Shown: positions 45,143 to 56,050, numbered from the stretch's first letter. The stretch is DNA of 64,000 bases from Desulfocapsa sp. (GCA_022712895.1 JAFLJS010000036.1:62001-126000); one strand, 5' to 3'. Translations and numbers: made by a program. Notes: a model not told the origin generated them from the sequence alone.

Positions 45143-47008
45143 TTATATAATTTTAGGCAATCGCATTAACCCAACGAAAACAAAGGAATATACTGACAAT
45201 ACAAACATAGCTGTCAGAAGTAATTTATACAGGGGCCCCTGCATCAATTGCCGTGCATGATACAAAAGCACGCAAAACATGGGGATCACCGGAAACAGGT
45301 AGCGCCCCTGGGTCTGAAAATCCATAGTCCACGAATGATTAAGGGAAGCTGCTATAAGAACGCCGGAGCAGGAAAGAAAGTATACGAACAACAAACTACC
45401 GGAGATCCCACCCCGAAAAACCAGCGTTACTCCAATAAGCAGGAAAAGTGCAACTCCAACTGGACGAATAGTATTGTAGTATGAATCCACTGCACTGACT
45501 GTAAAGTAGCCATATACACCAAATGCACTACGGAACGTTTTTTCAAACCAGCGATCGGTTACAATTATTTTCTTTAAACTATCCCCGCGTACCTTGCGAT
45601 ATAAATAAGGATGTTTGTCTTCAAGAGGGGTTGATGGTTTATACTGGTATTCGGCTAACTGTTCTTGAATAGCAGCCTTTCTGGTCGCCATATCCATTCC
45701 GTTCACAGCGTAATTAGCGCCTATTCTGAGACTTGCAAGACTTAAGCCCACACAAACCAGAATAACAGCCCTCTTGCAATATTGGCGTCTCAGCTCTGGT
45801 TTCACCAGAAATATAACTTTCCAGAGCAGATACCCTGCGATAAAGAGGGCAAAAAACAGATAATTCTTCTTTAAGAGAAAGAGCGAAGCTGCCAGACAAC
45901 CGAGCAATACCAGTGGTAAAACGTGTTTTTTGGGCGTTGCATTTAAAAGATAGGAGTTCAACAGTGATCCGGGCAAAGTAAACTGACAGGCGACCAGAAA
46001 AGCGACCACAAGTCCAAAAGCATCAGAGTTACAATAACTGAAAAGGTACCAGAGTTGTGGTGAAATCAATAAAGGTGCGGCCATGATACGAGCACCGGGA
46101 CTTCGCAGGATATAGAGAAAAAGCAAAGAAAAAAGAAGCACGTTAAACATGCGTAAACTGAGATATTCAGGAAGATGAAATGACTCAAGCAGATTGGACA
46201 GCTTACCTGTAAAAAAATAGGGGAGTTCGTACCCGTTTAGACGCGACACACCGTACACAGAAAAAGTGTGGTGAATTTCGGGGTCATCTACCTCAGGAGG
46301 CAAATAATTACTTTTATAGTAGTCAGCCGCATCAAGATGTACATATTCATCTGGATGCACATTTTCAACTGTGATTGCGGCCATTACCGTAATTAATGCA
46401 AATACAGCAACGAAAAAGAAGGGGATAAAGCTCTCATCCTGACGGAAATTTTTAGTACAGTAGAAAAAGAGGAACACAAGGGAGAAGATGGCAACAATGT
46501 GCGTAAACAACAACCATATCCGTGAAGGACCATCGTGTAAATTTACAGCAAGTTCGAGTTGCGGATCATTTCCGGTGGAACTGATATGGAGGCCATCCGC
46601 ATCCCATTGCGAGGAGCCAATATGAAAAAGGGGCTGCAACTGGTTAAATTCATCTTCTGTTACAAATTGCAGAGCTTGGTGACCATGTTGAGTGATCAGC
46701 AGTTTTTTTATGACTATCTCTCCCTCATACATATGGGGATCAATTCGCAAACTGCTTACTTTACGAAGATCGGTCAGATAAAAACGATACTGCTCTTTTT
46801 CAGGATAAATCCGAACTCTTGCCCTTTTCCACTTACTATATCCTTTCCCTTCGCCAGCCCAATAAACATTGAACCACGTTTTCTGGGGAACCTGGATTTC
46901 AAGCTCAACAAACGCTCTGTTTTCGAAGTAGTGAAGGTACAAGAATGAAAACAGGAAAGCCAACAGCAGCGGAAACTTCCATCGTATAATTAAATTGACG
47001 ATACTCAT
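45143..47008 (-). CDS. Multi-pass membrane protein, GT-C / DUF2142-like
   Basis: 621 residues. After a first helix (FPLLLAFLFSFLYLHYF) comes a beta-rich periplasmic insert of about 140 residues. Roughly ten membrane helices then follow with VENVHPDEYVHLDAADYY, where the HPDE acidic motif after the second helix is typical of GT-C glycosyltransferases and DUF2142. It may use the lipid-linked sugar made by the polyprenyl-phosphate glycosyltransferase at 22440 to decorate glycan chains in the periplasm. A Wzy-like polymerase is an alternative reading. Confidence 0.7.
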   Translation of the reverse strand: MSIVNLIIRWKFPLLLAFLFSFLYLHYFENRAFVELEIQVPQKTWFNVYWAGEGKGYSKWKRARVRIYPEKEQYRFYLTDLRKVSSLRIDPHMYEGEIVIKKLLITQHGHQALQFVTEDEFNQLQPLFHIGSSQWDADGLHISSTGNDPQLELAVNLHDGPSRIWLLFTHIVAIFSLVFLFFYCTKNFRQDESFIPFFFVAVFALITVMAAITVENVHPDEYVHLDAADYYKSNYLPPEVDDPEIHHTFSVYGVSRLNGYELPYFFTGKLSNLLESFHLPEYLSLRMFNVLLFSLLFLYILRSPGARIMAAPLLISPQLWYLFSYCNSDAFGLVVAFLVACQFTLPGSLLNSYLLNATPKKHVLPLVLLGCLAASLFLLKKNYLFFALFIAGYLLWKVIFLVKPELRRQYCKRAVILVCVGLSLASLRIGANYAVNGMDMATRKAAIQEQLAEYQYKPSTPLEDKHPYLYRKVRGDSLKKIIVTDRWFEKTFRSAFGVYGYFTVSAVDSYYNTIRPVGVALFLLIGVTLVFRGGISGSLLFVYFLSCSGVLIAASLNHSWTMDFQTQGRYLFPVIPMFCVLLYHARQLMQGPLYKLLLTAMFVLSVYSFVFVGLMRLPKII

Positions 47009-47045
47009 TTTTCACCAACTGAATTTAGGCTAGGCTGGGGCTCTA

Positions 47046-47306
47046 CTATACAAAAGGGAGTCTTGCCCGAAGCCTCTGTAGTCTACCCATTGTTCTTTCA
47101 AACCTTGTGGTAAACCAGAAAATAGGGCGTCCGAAATAACTGCTAACCGAAAGAACCAGAAGACACTTCATTCCACCTCCCCGTTGATAACAACCAAGAG
47201 GAACCATTCGACTGAGAAGATAATGCCCAAAAACCCGACGCAAAGGATTGGAGGTTAAATCAAAATCTTTGTTCATGATTTTTTTGCCATTATTTCCCTT
47301 ATTCAT
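47046..47306 (-). CDS. Small hypothetical protein
   Basis: 86 residues, with AAGGAGAGG 6 nt before the ATG, one of the strongest ribosome sites in the locus; the site lies in the last codons of the HAD gene and the frames overlap by 8 nt. Basic and without an obvious signal peptide: SNPLRRVFGHYLLSRMVPLG and CLLVLSVSSYFGRPIFWF (hydrophobic) then ERTMGRLQRLRARLP. It might be the residue of a larger glycosyltransferase or a genuine small partner of the HAD protein. Not recognised. Confidence 0.5.
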   Translation of the reverse strand: MNKGNNGKKIMNKDFDLTSNPLRRVFGHYLLSRMVPLGCYQRGGGMKCLLVLSVSSYFGRPIFWFTTRFERTMGRLQRLRARLPFV

Positions 47307-49356
47307 TTAACCTCTCCTTCATATGACGAAGAAATCTTCGAAGTCTTAGCAAGGGACTAAACCGTAATACAAAAACAGAAAGGCTCCAGAGCTCATCTGA
47401 GACCCTGTCAGCTGTTTTGGCCACAACTTTTGCACCATGAAAATCATCAAGATGATGTGTATGCCTGATATTACTGATCTCTTTTGTTTTAGGAAAAGCG
47501 AGTTTACTCATCAGCAGATAATTTATCCATGGCCTGTAATCATTCATGGAAAAGCCAAGTAAGGCAGAGGCCGCAGCATAGGCAGGTGCCGAATCAAAAA
47601 TCCCCTGTTGTAATGGGGCATAATTCTCATCCTGCTCTTTTTCAGCCTGCCCTATTGCATCATCAGTTCTTCTGAAAAGAAGCTCATAGCCTCCATCCTT
47701 TTTTAATCCATACCCGTTTAACGTGGGGTGCGGTGCTCTACAAGCTTCTTCAAACAAATCTCTGGCATACAGTATGACCGATGCTGCAAAATCAAAGCGA
47801 TCTTTATCATACACCACTCCTTCAATATGATTTTTATGTGTTGTGGGGAAAGGAATACCACGGGTTGCCCCAAACAAAAGGCCATGACAAACAGGAGCAT
47901 CGTCACGGTGAGCGATAGCGTCGTAAAAGAAACGTTGAATGGTACCCAGCCAGCCGATATCCACCAGTGCGATATCCTTATGATCAAAAAAACCGATATC
48001 TTCCAGGTAAAGTTGCAAGGCATCATTGGCGGGAAGGGTCTGCCGTTTAACTTCATCCTGAAAAGCTTTATCCTTGATCAACTCACGAAAATATTCACTA
48101 TTTTTCTGCTCATAACCAACATGAAGATGGCTGAGTGTTGTGGTCTCTGTAAGATTGTAACGCTCAAGATGGGAAACAAAGGGTTTTGGATCAAGTGAGA
48201 ATACCCGGCACACATCTGTAAAATCAGAATTACCCCGGGGCAAAAACACAATATCAGCCTTTGTCTGGCTCAAGCCACTATAAGCACAACTGGCTCCTGC
48301 TAGAGCCATACGACTGACATAGAGATATTCTGTCTCTGGTTGGCCCCCGTCAGGATAGAGGTGAGGGATAGCATTTTCCCAATACTTTTTAAATGTCCAT
48401 CCTTCCCGTGAAAGAAAGAAAATTTTGCCAATATTTCGTTGCCTGCTCTTTTCTGCAATGCTCTGTACAAAAGTACCAATCAAAGGCCCTAAAAAACTAT
48501 ACCCTTCTATATACAAATCATCTCGTTCGACATTTTCATATTCAAGGGGAAGCATGAGCTGCTGCAATGCTCTGCCACGCCAGAACGGGCGTCCAGCACT
48601 GTAATTCACCATCCGTCTGATTATGGACTTTCGTCTTGCCTCTTCAGCATCATGCAGAACAAGTACCTGAACACCAAATTCCAGTGGACGTAATCCATCT
48701 GAAATGGGGTTATCACCAACATGCAACCAGCTTTTGGGATCGAGATTATATTTTTTCTGAATCAGGGGGAATGCCTTTCCGGATGCTTTGGCAAGAAAGG
48801 TATCAGCGGATGAAATCACATCATCTACCAGATGCAGAAAACCAGCATGTTCCACAAAGCGTTTGAGATAGGTAGCGGGAAGATAGATATCAGAAATAAT
48901 ATATATCTTTTTATTCAGCGCTCGCAGCTCCAGCAACCAGTCAATGAACTCACCACGCGGAACCAGCATGGAATTTTCCATGACGACTTCATAATCAGCA
49001 ACTTTCTCAAAAAGAGCATCTGTTGCATCTTCTGCAAATATTTCCGATAGCATTTCCTGCATATAGCGAGGATAACAGGCCTCATGGTCATCGAACGACT
49101 CACCTGTCTCCCGCCTGTGACGTGCTTCAATTGTGTCACGTAACTCCTGTACCTGCGTCTCTGTCCATTGCAACCCCTTCTTTTGAGCCATAGTGGCCAC
49201 ATAACGAGCCACAGGAAGTTTCACCAGATCAGGGTCATGAATCCTGCGGATGAGGAGGGTATCAAAAAGATCGAATGTGACCACATCAACACTGGTCGCA
49301 ATTTCTTTTCCCTTGGCAATAAGGGACGGCAGGGAATAATACTTGGGAATCTTCAT
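47299..49356 (-). CDS. HAD-superfamily protein of COG5610 type
   Basis: 685 residues. The N-terminal HAD hydrolase domain (about 1-235) has motif I VVTFDLFDTLLIRR (nucleophile Asp), YIISDIYLPATYLKRF (motif II Ser) and VGDNPISDGLRPLEFG (motif IV). A second region (about 260-680) contains KIFFLSREGWTFKKYWE, VYVSRMALAGASC-like LYVSRMALAGAS and DIALVDIGWLGTIQRFFY. The same two-part design recurs in polysaccharide loci, often next to glycosyltransferases. Function is unproven. It overlaps the GT2 gene upstream by 4 nt and the small gene downstream by 8 nt. Confidence 0.83.
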   Translation of the reverse strand: MKIPKYYSLPSLIAKGKEIATSVDVVTFDLFDTLLIRRIHDPDLVKLPVARYVATMAQKKGLQWTETQVQELRDTIEARHRRETGESFDDHEACYPRYMQEMLSEIFAEDATDALFEKVADYEVVMENSMLVPRGEFIDWLLELRALNKKIYIISDIYLPATYLKRFVEHAGFLHLVDDVISSADTFLAKASGKAFPLIQKKYNLDPKSWLHVGDNPISDGLRPLEFGVQVLVLHDAEEARRKSIIRRMVNYSAGRPFWRGRALQQLMLPLEYENVERDDLYIEGYSFLGPLIGTFVQSIAEKSRQRNIGKIFFLSREGWTFKKYWENAIPHLYPDGGQPETEYLYVSRMALAGASCAYSGLSQTKADIVFLPRGNSDFTDVCRVFSLDPKPFVSHLERYNLTETTTLSHLHVGYEQKNSEYFRELIKDKAFQDEVKRQTLPANDALQLYLEDIGFFDHKDIALVDIGWLGTIQRFFYDAIAHRDDAPVCHGLLFGATRGIPFPTTHKNHIEGVVYDKDRFDFAASVILYARDLFEEACRAPHPTLNGYGLKKDGGYELLFRRTDDAIGQAEKEQDENYAPLQQGIFDSAPAYAAASALLGFSMNDYRPWINYLLMSKLAFPKTKEISNIRHTHHLDDFHGAKVVAKTADRVSDELWSLSVFVLRFSPLLRLRRFLRHMKERLNE

Positions 49357-50255
49357 GAGGAGAGTTTCTTGCCAAACTTATACTTTATTGCTGCAATTAA
49401 TTTTGCAAACGATTCCCGTACACTTGGTTCATTTACTGTAACTGTTTGGCGCACATCACAGAGTTCCTGCTGCAATTCTACCAAGCGATCGGATCCTGCC
49501 TGGACATATTGTTTTGAGTCTTCAGAAACTTTGGCTAACATATATTTACAAATCAAATCCTGATCCTGCTCTCTTCCTATAATTGCGGCCTCACCTAAGG
49601 TATTGCCATCGTGGATTCGATAATAGAGAAGTTTTTCATCACGCAAATAGTGTACTTTGCCAGGGAATTCCTGCAACATCCTGAACATGAAGTCATAATC
49701 GTGAAGATAGCGAAGAGAACAAAATCCCCCAACTTTTGCTACCGCTTCCCGGGTCATAAACAGATTGGAGGTGGTAACCATGAAGTTACCCTTCAAAAAG
49801 GCTGTGTACAAATCTCCGGCAAGCTCACAGAAATCACGATTTTTTTTATGCCACACATTCCAGCCGAAATCCGGATCAGTAAACTCAATTCCCGCATCAG
49901 AAATGGGAATCACATCTGTAAATAGACACTGTGCACCTGTTTCTTGCTGGGTGTCCACAAGCCTTTGCAAACGATCAGTGGCATAAATATCATCGGAGTT
50001 CAGAATAGCAATATAGTCACCCTTGGCCAGTTTAATACCACGATTAATGGTATTAAAGGCATCCTGATTTTCCTGGAAATAATAATGAATTCTGGGGTCT
50101 GAATATTCTTTGATAACAGCGGCAGTGTTATCGGTGGAACCATCATCAACAATGACCAGCTCAAAGTCCTGTAGACTTTGGTTTAAGACACTGTCGATTG
50201 CTGGAGCGATAAACTGCTCATGATTATATGCGGGAATAACGACAGAAACTTTCAC
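49353..50255 (-). CDS. Family 2 glycosyltransferase
   Basis: 300 residues, GT-A fold: VSVVIPAYNHEQFIAPAIDS, VIVDDGSTDNTAAVIKEY, then AILNSDDIYATDRLQ with the metal-binding DD. LFMTREAVAKVGGFCSLRYL and HDYDFMFRMLQEFPGK are the acceptor-domain motifs. A Lys/Gln-rich helical C-terminal extension (about 235-300) may mediate protein contacts. Its stop overlaps the HAD gene start by 4 nt. Donor unknown. Confidence 0.88.
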   Translation of the reverse strand: MKVSVVIPAYNHEQFIAPAIDSVLNQSLQDFELVIVDDGSTDNTAAVIKEYSDPRIHYYFQENQDAFNTINRGIKLAKGDYIAILNSDDIYATDRLQRLVDTQQETGAQCLFTDVIPISDAGIEFTDPDFGWNVWHKKNRDFCELAGDLYTAFLKGNFMVTTSNLFMTREAVAKVGGFCSLRYLHDYDFMFRMLQEFPGKVHYLRDEKLLYYRIHDGNTLGEAAIIGREQDQDLICKYMLAKVSEDSKQYVQAGSDRLVELQQELCDVRQTVTVNEPSVRESFAKLIAAIKYKFGKKLSS

Positions 50256-50361
50256 AATGACCGATCAGGTTAAATGGATAATGGCAATGCTGGCTACCAA
50301 GTGATTTAATTTCGAAATACAATACTGTAAAGAGATAAAATCCACAAGTTTTCCATGGTTG

Positions 50362-52395
50362 TCAACATTCGCCAGCGTACCATTTCCTGAATACAGTCAA
50401 ATCAATACCAACTTGTTTTACGACCCCTAAATTATAAAAAGGATCACCACCAATAAGAAAATGTTTCCACCTTTTCTGGAACTGTTTTTTCGCATGTGCT
50501 GTTGTTTCTTCTGAAAAACTGGCCAGCCCATTTTCAACCGCCCTCCACTCACCTGTCACGGATGGCAAATAGACTAGAGTGTACCCCGCTTCACGCATGC
50601 GAAAACATAAATCAATATCAGCAAACAGTCCAGGGAACAGATTATCATCAAATCCACCCAATTCAAGAAACCTGCTACGATCTGTCATCATAAAATTCCA
50701 GGACAAAGAGCTCACATCCTGAGTGAACTGTAAGCCGTTCATGTGCCGGGAGCAGTCCTGAACAAATTTTGAATAGTAAATGCCTGAGTTATTATTCAAA
50801 TCAGGTAGTGTCGAAACACTATGTTCAGTCCCCACTGGGGTCAGCATTCCCCCAACCATTCCGACATCATCTGCAATGCATTGCTCGAGCAACCCTTCAA
50901 TCCAGTTACTGCTTTGAATCTCAATTCCGGCATCAAGAAAAACTACATACTCAGCAGTACACAGTTTGACGGCTTCGTTATACCTGGCTGCCATTGACTG
51001 CTCTGTAGAAAGTTGATGGATGTGCACACAGTCCAGATCATACTTGTCACTTTTTTCGTCTGTAAGGACACTATCCGTTATAACAATAAACTCAACAGCA
51101 GGATACGAACTGTTTTGGACCAGTTGCAGCAGCCAACTACGAAAATCGATATCCTGGCGATGAATAATTACAACGGATATGACAGGAAAAACTTCTAATT
51201 TCCTCCTGACCGAATAAAAGAATTTCCAATCAGTAGTATCAACCCTGCCTTGAATATCCCGTCTTTGCAAAGCGTCTTCAACACTTGCCCTGCCAGCCTC
51301 ATCTGCGTAACTCTTCTGTTCATGATTAATGGAGGTGGAAGATTCAGAAGCACGCCAATGATACAACACCTCAGGAATATGAATAATCCCCTTGGCCTGT
51401 TCTGACAATTTCAACACTAGGTCAAAATCCTGTGCTCCGTCTTTGGCACTGGAAAAACCTCCAACTTTGTCAAACAAGCTTTTACGGACAAGTACAAAAT
51501 GCGTTATATAATTGTGCCCCAATAACAACTGAGAGTTGAAATCCGGTTTGTAAAAAACACTGAATTGTGTGCCGTCTTCACCTATCAGATCTTCATCGGT
51601 GTAATAGAGATCTGCGTTGTCTTCATTTATCACCTGTACCAGCTTGGATAAGCACTCAGCCGCAAGTTCATCATCATTATCAAGAAAGGCAAGATATTCT
51701 CCGGTTGCAAGGCTCACTGCTTTATTGCTGGCAACTGAGATCCCACTGTTTTCCTGCAAATAGGCAACCCTAATCCTGCTATCCTTCTCAACCCACTGTT
51801 CCAGCAACGGACGAACATGGCTTTTACTGCTGCAATCATCAACCAGACAAAGCTCCCAATGGGGATAAGATTGATATAGGACTGATCGTATACAGTTATT
51901 TAAATGAAACGAAGAAACATTATAAACGGGAACAATAATGGAAAGGACAGGTTTTATGGGTAGCGAGAATAGCTCACTATTTGGATAAAACCCTTGCTGT
52001 CGGCCAGTATTTTGATAATGTTTTAATGGTGAGACAGATGTATCGTCTGCGACAAGATACTGTTGTTGGTAAAATGCGGGATCAAACCATTTGCAGGGGG
52101 AATGATTTGCAGCTATCCCAACTGTCAAATAATGGACAAAGGGATCTACAGAAGGGGCTACTTCGTAAGTAGCTCTGTAAAAAACCGGATCAAAGAAAGG
52201 GGAAGGACTTTTCCCTTCATTTACACCAAAATCGATATAGTGAATAAGGGGATTCTTATCATTATGTTGCAACCCTGGAACTCTCCCACTGTAATACCAG
52301 GAATCAAAGTAATCGGATTTTTTGATTCTTCGAAAGTTCTCACATAAAAAGTAATAGCGAAGAAATAAAAGTATATTCTTAAGCTTCTGAAACAT
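50362..52395 (-). CDS. Large bimodular glycosyltransferase with N-terminal repeat region
   Basis: 677 residues from the ATG after the neighbouring stop. Residues about 25-145 form three degenerate repeats: SDYFDSWYYSGRVPG, PSPFFDPVFYRATYEVAPS and PCKWFDPAFYQQQYLVADD, each with NPLIHYIDFGVNEGK-like spacers. A GT2 domain follows (LSIIVPVYNVSSFHLNNCI, LVDDCSSKSHVRPLL, AFLDNDDELAAECL), then a second, divergent GT2-like domain (FPVISVVIIHRQD, YVVFLDAGIEIQS, GLFADIDLCFRMREAGY). Such multi-domain enzymes build repeat units in one pass. Donors unknown. Confidence 0.88.
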   Translation of the reverse strand: MFQKLKNILLFLRYYFLCENFRRIKKSDYFDSWYYSGRVPGLQHNDKNPLIHYIDFGVNEGKSPSPFFDPVFYRATYEVAPSVDPFVHYLTVGIAANHSPCKWFDPAFYQQQYLVADDTSVSPLKHYQNTGRQQGFYPNSELFSLPIKPVLSIIVPVYNVSSFHLNNCIRSVLYQSYPHWELCLVDDCSSKSHVRPLLEQWVEKDSRIRVAYLQENSGISVASNKAVSLATGEYLAFLDNDDELAAECLSKLVQVINEDNADLYYTDEDLIGEDGTQFSVFYKPDFNSQLLLGHNYITHFVLVRKSLFDKVGGFSSAKDGAQDFDLVLKLSEQAKGIIHIPEVLYHWRASESSTSINHEQKSYADEAGRASVEDALQRRDIQGRVDTTDWKFFYSVRRKLEVFPVISVVIIHRQDIDFRSWLLQLVQNSSYPAVEFIVITDSVLTDEKSDKYDLDCVHIHQLSTEQSMAARYNEAVKLCTAEYVVFLDAGIEIQSSNWIEGLLEQCIADDVGMVGGMLTPVGTEHSVSTLPDLNNNSGIYYSKFVQDCSRHMNGLQFTQDVSSLSWNFMMTDRSRFLELGGFDDNLFPGLFADIDLCFRMREAGYTLVYLPSVTGEWRAVENGLASFSEETTAHAKKQFQKRWKHFLIGGDPFYNLGVVKQVGIDLTVFRKWYAGEC

Positions 52396-52399
52396 AATT

Positions 52400-53566
52400 T
52401 TAATGTGCAACTGGAAGGCTCTTATAAAAACTGATCAACTTTCCGACAATACCCTTTCTCGAAAAATTATTTTGAGCAAATTTCCTTCCCCCCTTAGCAA
52501 GTTTCTTTTGTAATCGGTCATTGGTGCTAATATTATAAATAAGATCTGCAATCTCTTTACTGTCACCCTTCTCCAATATAATTGCCTGACTTCCATTCTC
52601 TAATATCAGTCCGATATTGGCCGCAGGAACAGCCACCGGCTTACCGGACGCCAGAAACTCGGGAATCTTTGATGGCAAACGGTAGGTATTAAACCTATCT
52701 GCCTTACCTGGCTGTACCAACAAATCCGCAGCAGCCATCAAACCGGGCACTTCCTTCATATCAACAAATCCTAATTCAATAACATTGCGAGTCAGTTCAA
52801 CCTTCTTTTCCCCTAAAAAGTCAACCGTATCCCTACCTGTCCGCAATAAGGTAACGTTGACACCTTTATCATTCACGAGAGCAATTGCCTCGTATAAACT
52901 TAGTACTTCAGGAGCATTCACCGCATGTACGCTACCGATATAGCACAAAACAAACGCATCGGAAGAAATCCCCAATTGCTGTCTCACGGTTCTGCCATTG
53001 ACCCGTGGACTGAACTTCTTCAGATCAATCACTGGCCACAATCTGTGCCATGCTTTATTCTTTGGTACAAAATCCAGCAACTCTTCTGTAATCACTGTAA
53101 CGCCATCCGCTGCTTCCAAAAAACTCTCATATTTTCTAGGATACGACAGAACATCTGGGATACGTTCACTAATTTCCGTATCCGATAAACGGAGCAACTC
53201 CTGGTAAGGGATGCCAGCAAAGGTTTCAACAACAATTTCTTCGTTATCTTCAAGATGCACAACAATCTTACTTACCGGAAATTTTGTTTTCAGCTGTAGG
53301 CAAAACTTTCTGACTAACTCGCGCGGAGTCCAGGCATGAATAATATCTATTTTCCTTTTTCCAGCAAATAAGCTATCCCCTTCATTTAAGATTTCCGAAA
53401 ATTCATACACCTGATACAAAATGGTGCCATCCATGTATTTCTGTACTGATGACTTGTCAATGGGCACAGCGACACCACATCGATGCCCTTTCTGCGTCAA
53501 TGCGTTAGCCAGATTATGAACATGGATTGCACTTGCTGTGCTAAAATCGTGATATAGCACAATCAT
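52400..53566 (-). CDS. Family 4 glycosyltransferase
   Basis: 388 residues, GT-B fold. MIVLYHDFSTASAIHVHNLA starts the acceptor domain; FVLCYIGSVHAVNAPEVLSL and LVQPGKADRFNTYRLPSKIP lead the donor domain, with ASGKPVAVPAANIG. The expected Glu of the EX7E motif is replaced in the RFNTYRLPSKIPEF segment, where a later Glu remains. The ATG at 53566 is preferred to a GTG at 53596, which would overlap the upstream gene. It lies between a GT4 and the bimodular GT2 gene. Confidence 0.87.
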   Translation of the reverse strand: MIVLYHDFSTASAIHVHNLANALTQKGHRCGVAVPIDKSSVQKYMDGTILYQVYEFSEILNEGDSLFAGKRKIDIIHAWTPRELVRKFCLQLKTKFPVSKIVVHLEDNEEIVVETFAGIPYQELLRLSDTEISERIPDVLSYPRKYESFLEAADGVTVITEELLDFVPKNKAWHRLWPVIDLKKFSPRVNGRTVRQQLGISSDAFVLCYIGSVHAVNAPEVLSLYEAIALVNDKGVNVTLLRTGRDTVDFLGEKKVELTRNVIELGFVDMKEVPGLMAAADLLVQPGKADRFNTYRLPSKIPEFLASGKPVAVPAANIGLILENGSQAIILEKGDSKEIADLIYNISTNDRLQKKLAKGGRKFAQNNFSRKGIVGKLISFYKSLPVAH

Positions 53567-53582
53567 TATGTTTAATTTCTTT

Positions 53583-54701
53583 CTAAAGCCTATCACAAGT
53601 TTCCACTATTTGTTCAAAAGATGTAACCATACTAGCAATACTGAACTTTTCGACAATTGTTACTTTTCCACATTTAATGAAGTCACGTTTGATTTTATTA
53701 CTCCGTCCTAGTGTCATTATCTTCTCAGCAAGTTGCAGGTAATCACCACTGGGAAACAGATATCCATTTTTTCCATCATCAATCACTTCTTTTGTACCTG
53801 GGGATTCGGATGCGATAACAGGTGTACCACAGGCCAATGATTCAATAATTGAATTTGAGATTCCCTCACCGAACCAGGAAGTTGATGAAAGTACAGAAAT
53901 ATCAGAGGCACGTAGGATCATCTCCACATCATCTCGTCGACCCATAAAAGTAACGTAAGGGGATATACCCAATTCATGTGTCATCGTTTCAAGGAAAGTA
54001 CGCCTGTCACCGTCCCCTACTATAAGAAGCTGATAATAGACCGAACCGGTGTTATTACAACATTCTGCAAAAGCACGAAGAAGGGTCTCATGATCTTTAA
54101 GCCTGGTGCAACTGGCAACCATTACAACAACGATGTTCTTCATTTCAAGTCCCAACGTTTTTCTGGCTTCTCGTTGAGAACAGATAGGCATTCTGCTCAA
54201 ATCCAAACCATTATAAAGGATATGACGTCCCTTCTTTCCACGCTGGCCGTAAGCTATAAGCCCTGCATTCGAATTTGCAACGACACAACTATAAAGAGAG
54301 TATAATAAGCGCTCCAACCGAAGAACTACCGATAAACGCATGGGGGCATTTCGAATACAGCAGTTTATGATTTTATAAGGGTGTCTTGTACAAATACGAG
54401 CCAACAGAGCGAAATGACTTGTGATGTTAGTCCAGCTACAAACAATATCAGGCTTAACCTTATCTATGTGTTTTGCAAGAGTCAGAAAATCAAAAACATG
54501 AAATTTTTCTCTATCAAGAGAACAGAACGACTGAAGAGTTCTCTTAACTTTTTCGACATAGTAGGCGTCATGACTTTTCACTAATAAGTGGCAAACATAT
54601 CGCTCCCTCGGCAGACCGGATATTAGTTCTATTAGCTGCCTTTCTTTACCGCCAACGCCAAGGCCACCCAAAACGAAAAGTATCGTTATCTTACTGGACA
54701 T
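53583..54701 (-). CDS. Family 4 glycosyltransferase
   Basis: 372 residues. ITILFVLGGLGVGGKERQLI (the G-GG-ER acceptor-site motif) opens the N-domain. VVMVASCTRLKDHETLLRAF and LIVGDGDRRTFLETM belong to the donor domain, and SSTSWFGEGISNSIIESLAC carries the EX7E motif with GTPVIASESPGTKEVI. All catalytic features are intact. Upstream lies a 190-base gap and the remains of an interrupted gene, so it may be the first gene of its transcript or depend on read-through from beyond the IS. Confidence 0.9.
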   Translation of the reverse strand: MSSKITILFVLGGLGVGGKERQLIELISGLPRERYVCHLLVKSHDAYYVEKVKRTLQSFCSLDREKFHVFDFLTLAKHIDKVKPDIVCSWTNITSHFALLARICTRHPYKIINCCIRNAPMRLSVVLRLERLLYSLYSCVVANSNAGLIAYGQRGKKGRHILYNGLDLSRMPICSQREARKTLGLEMKNIVVVMVASCTRLKDHETLLRAFAECCNNTGSVYYQLLIVGDGDRRTFLETMTHELGISPYVTFMGRRDDVEMILRASDISVLSSTSWFGEGISNSIIESLACGTPVIASESPGTKEVIDDGKNGYLFPSGDYLQLAEKIMTLGRSNKIKRDFIKCGKVTIVEKFSIASMVTSFEQIVETCDRL

Positions 54702-54892
54702 TCAGAATTGTTTAAATATAGTTGAATAATGCATTATCACGACCTCTTCAGTCTATTTAACTATTCGTTTCAAAGCATATGGGACATATCTGACTCTTCT
54801 TCAGGATACAATACAAAGCAAACCATCGTTGGGTAACACAAAACGTTATTCACGCTCTACTAGTCAAATAACGTCAAACGAATATGAGATTA

Positions 54893-55136
54893 TTATTTTT
54901 CACATCCAAGCCCGAGATAATCAACTTCAATATCAGAGGTTATCTGGTCATCGGGTACAAATGCTTTTCCAGAAGAGGAATTAATTGTTTCTTGCAACAA
55001 AGAGATATCTAGTAGATCGCGAAGAGAACTTACATGATTACTTAACGCATTCAAGATACGCAGGTAGGTAACCTCTCCTCCATGAAATCCGTCAATAAAT
55101 TCACAATCAGAGGATTTTGATGTGGTTAAGATAAAA
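54893..55136 (-). pseudogene. C-terminal remnant of an interrupted gene, SGNH-like
   Basis: On the minus strand an open frame of about 80 codons runs from the IS end to TAA at 54893: RFILTTSKSSDCEFIDGFHG, then GEVTYLRILNALSNHV, ending GLGCEK. No start codon or upstream part exists; it stops at the IS border. DGFH fits the DxxH catalytic pair at the end of SGNH hydrolases, of which two others occur in this locus. The 5' part is missing on the other side of the IS, so a deletion accompanied or followed the insertion. Confidence 0.55.
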
Positions 55137-55146
55137 CGGACACTTG

Positions 55147-56050
<904 letters not shown>

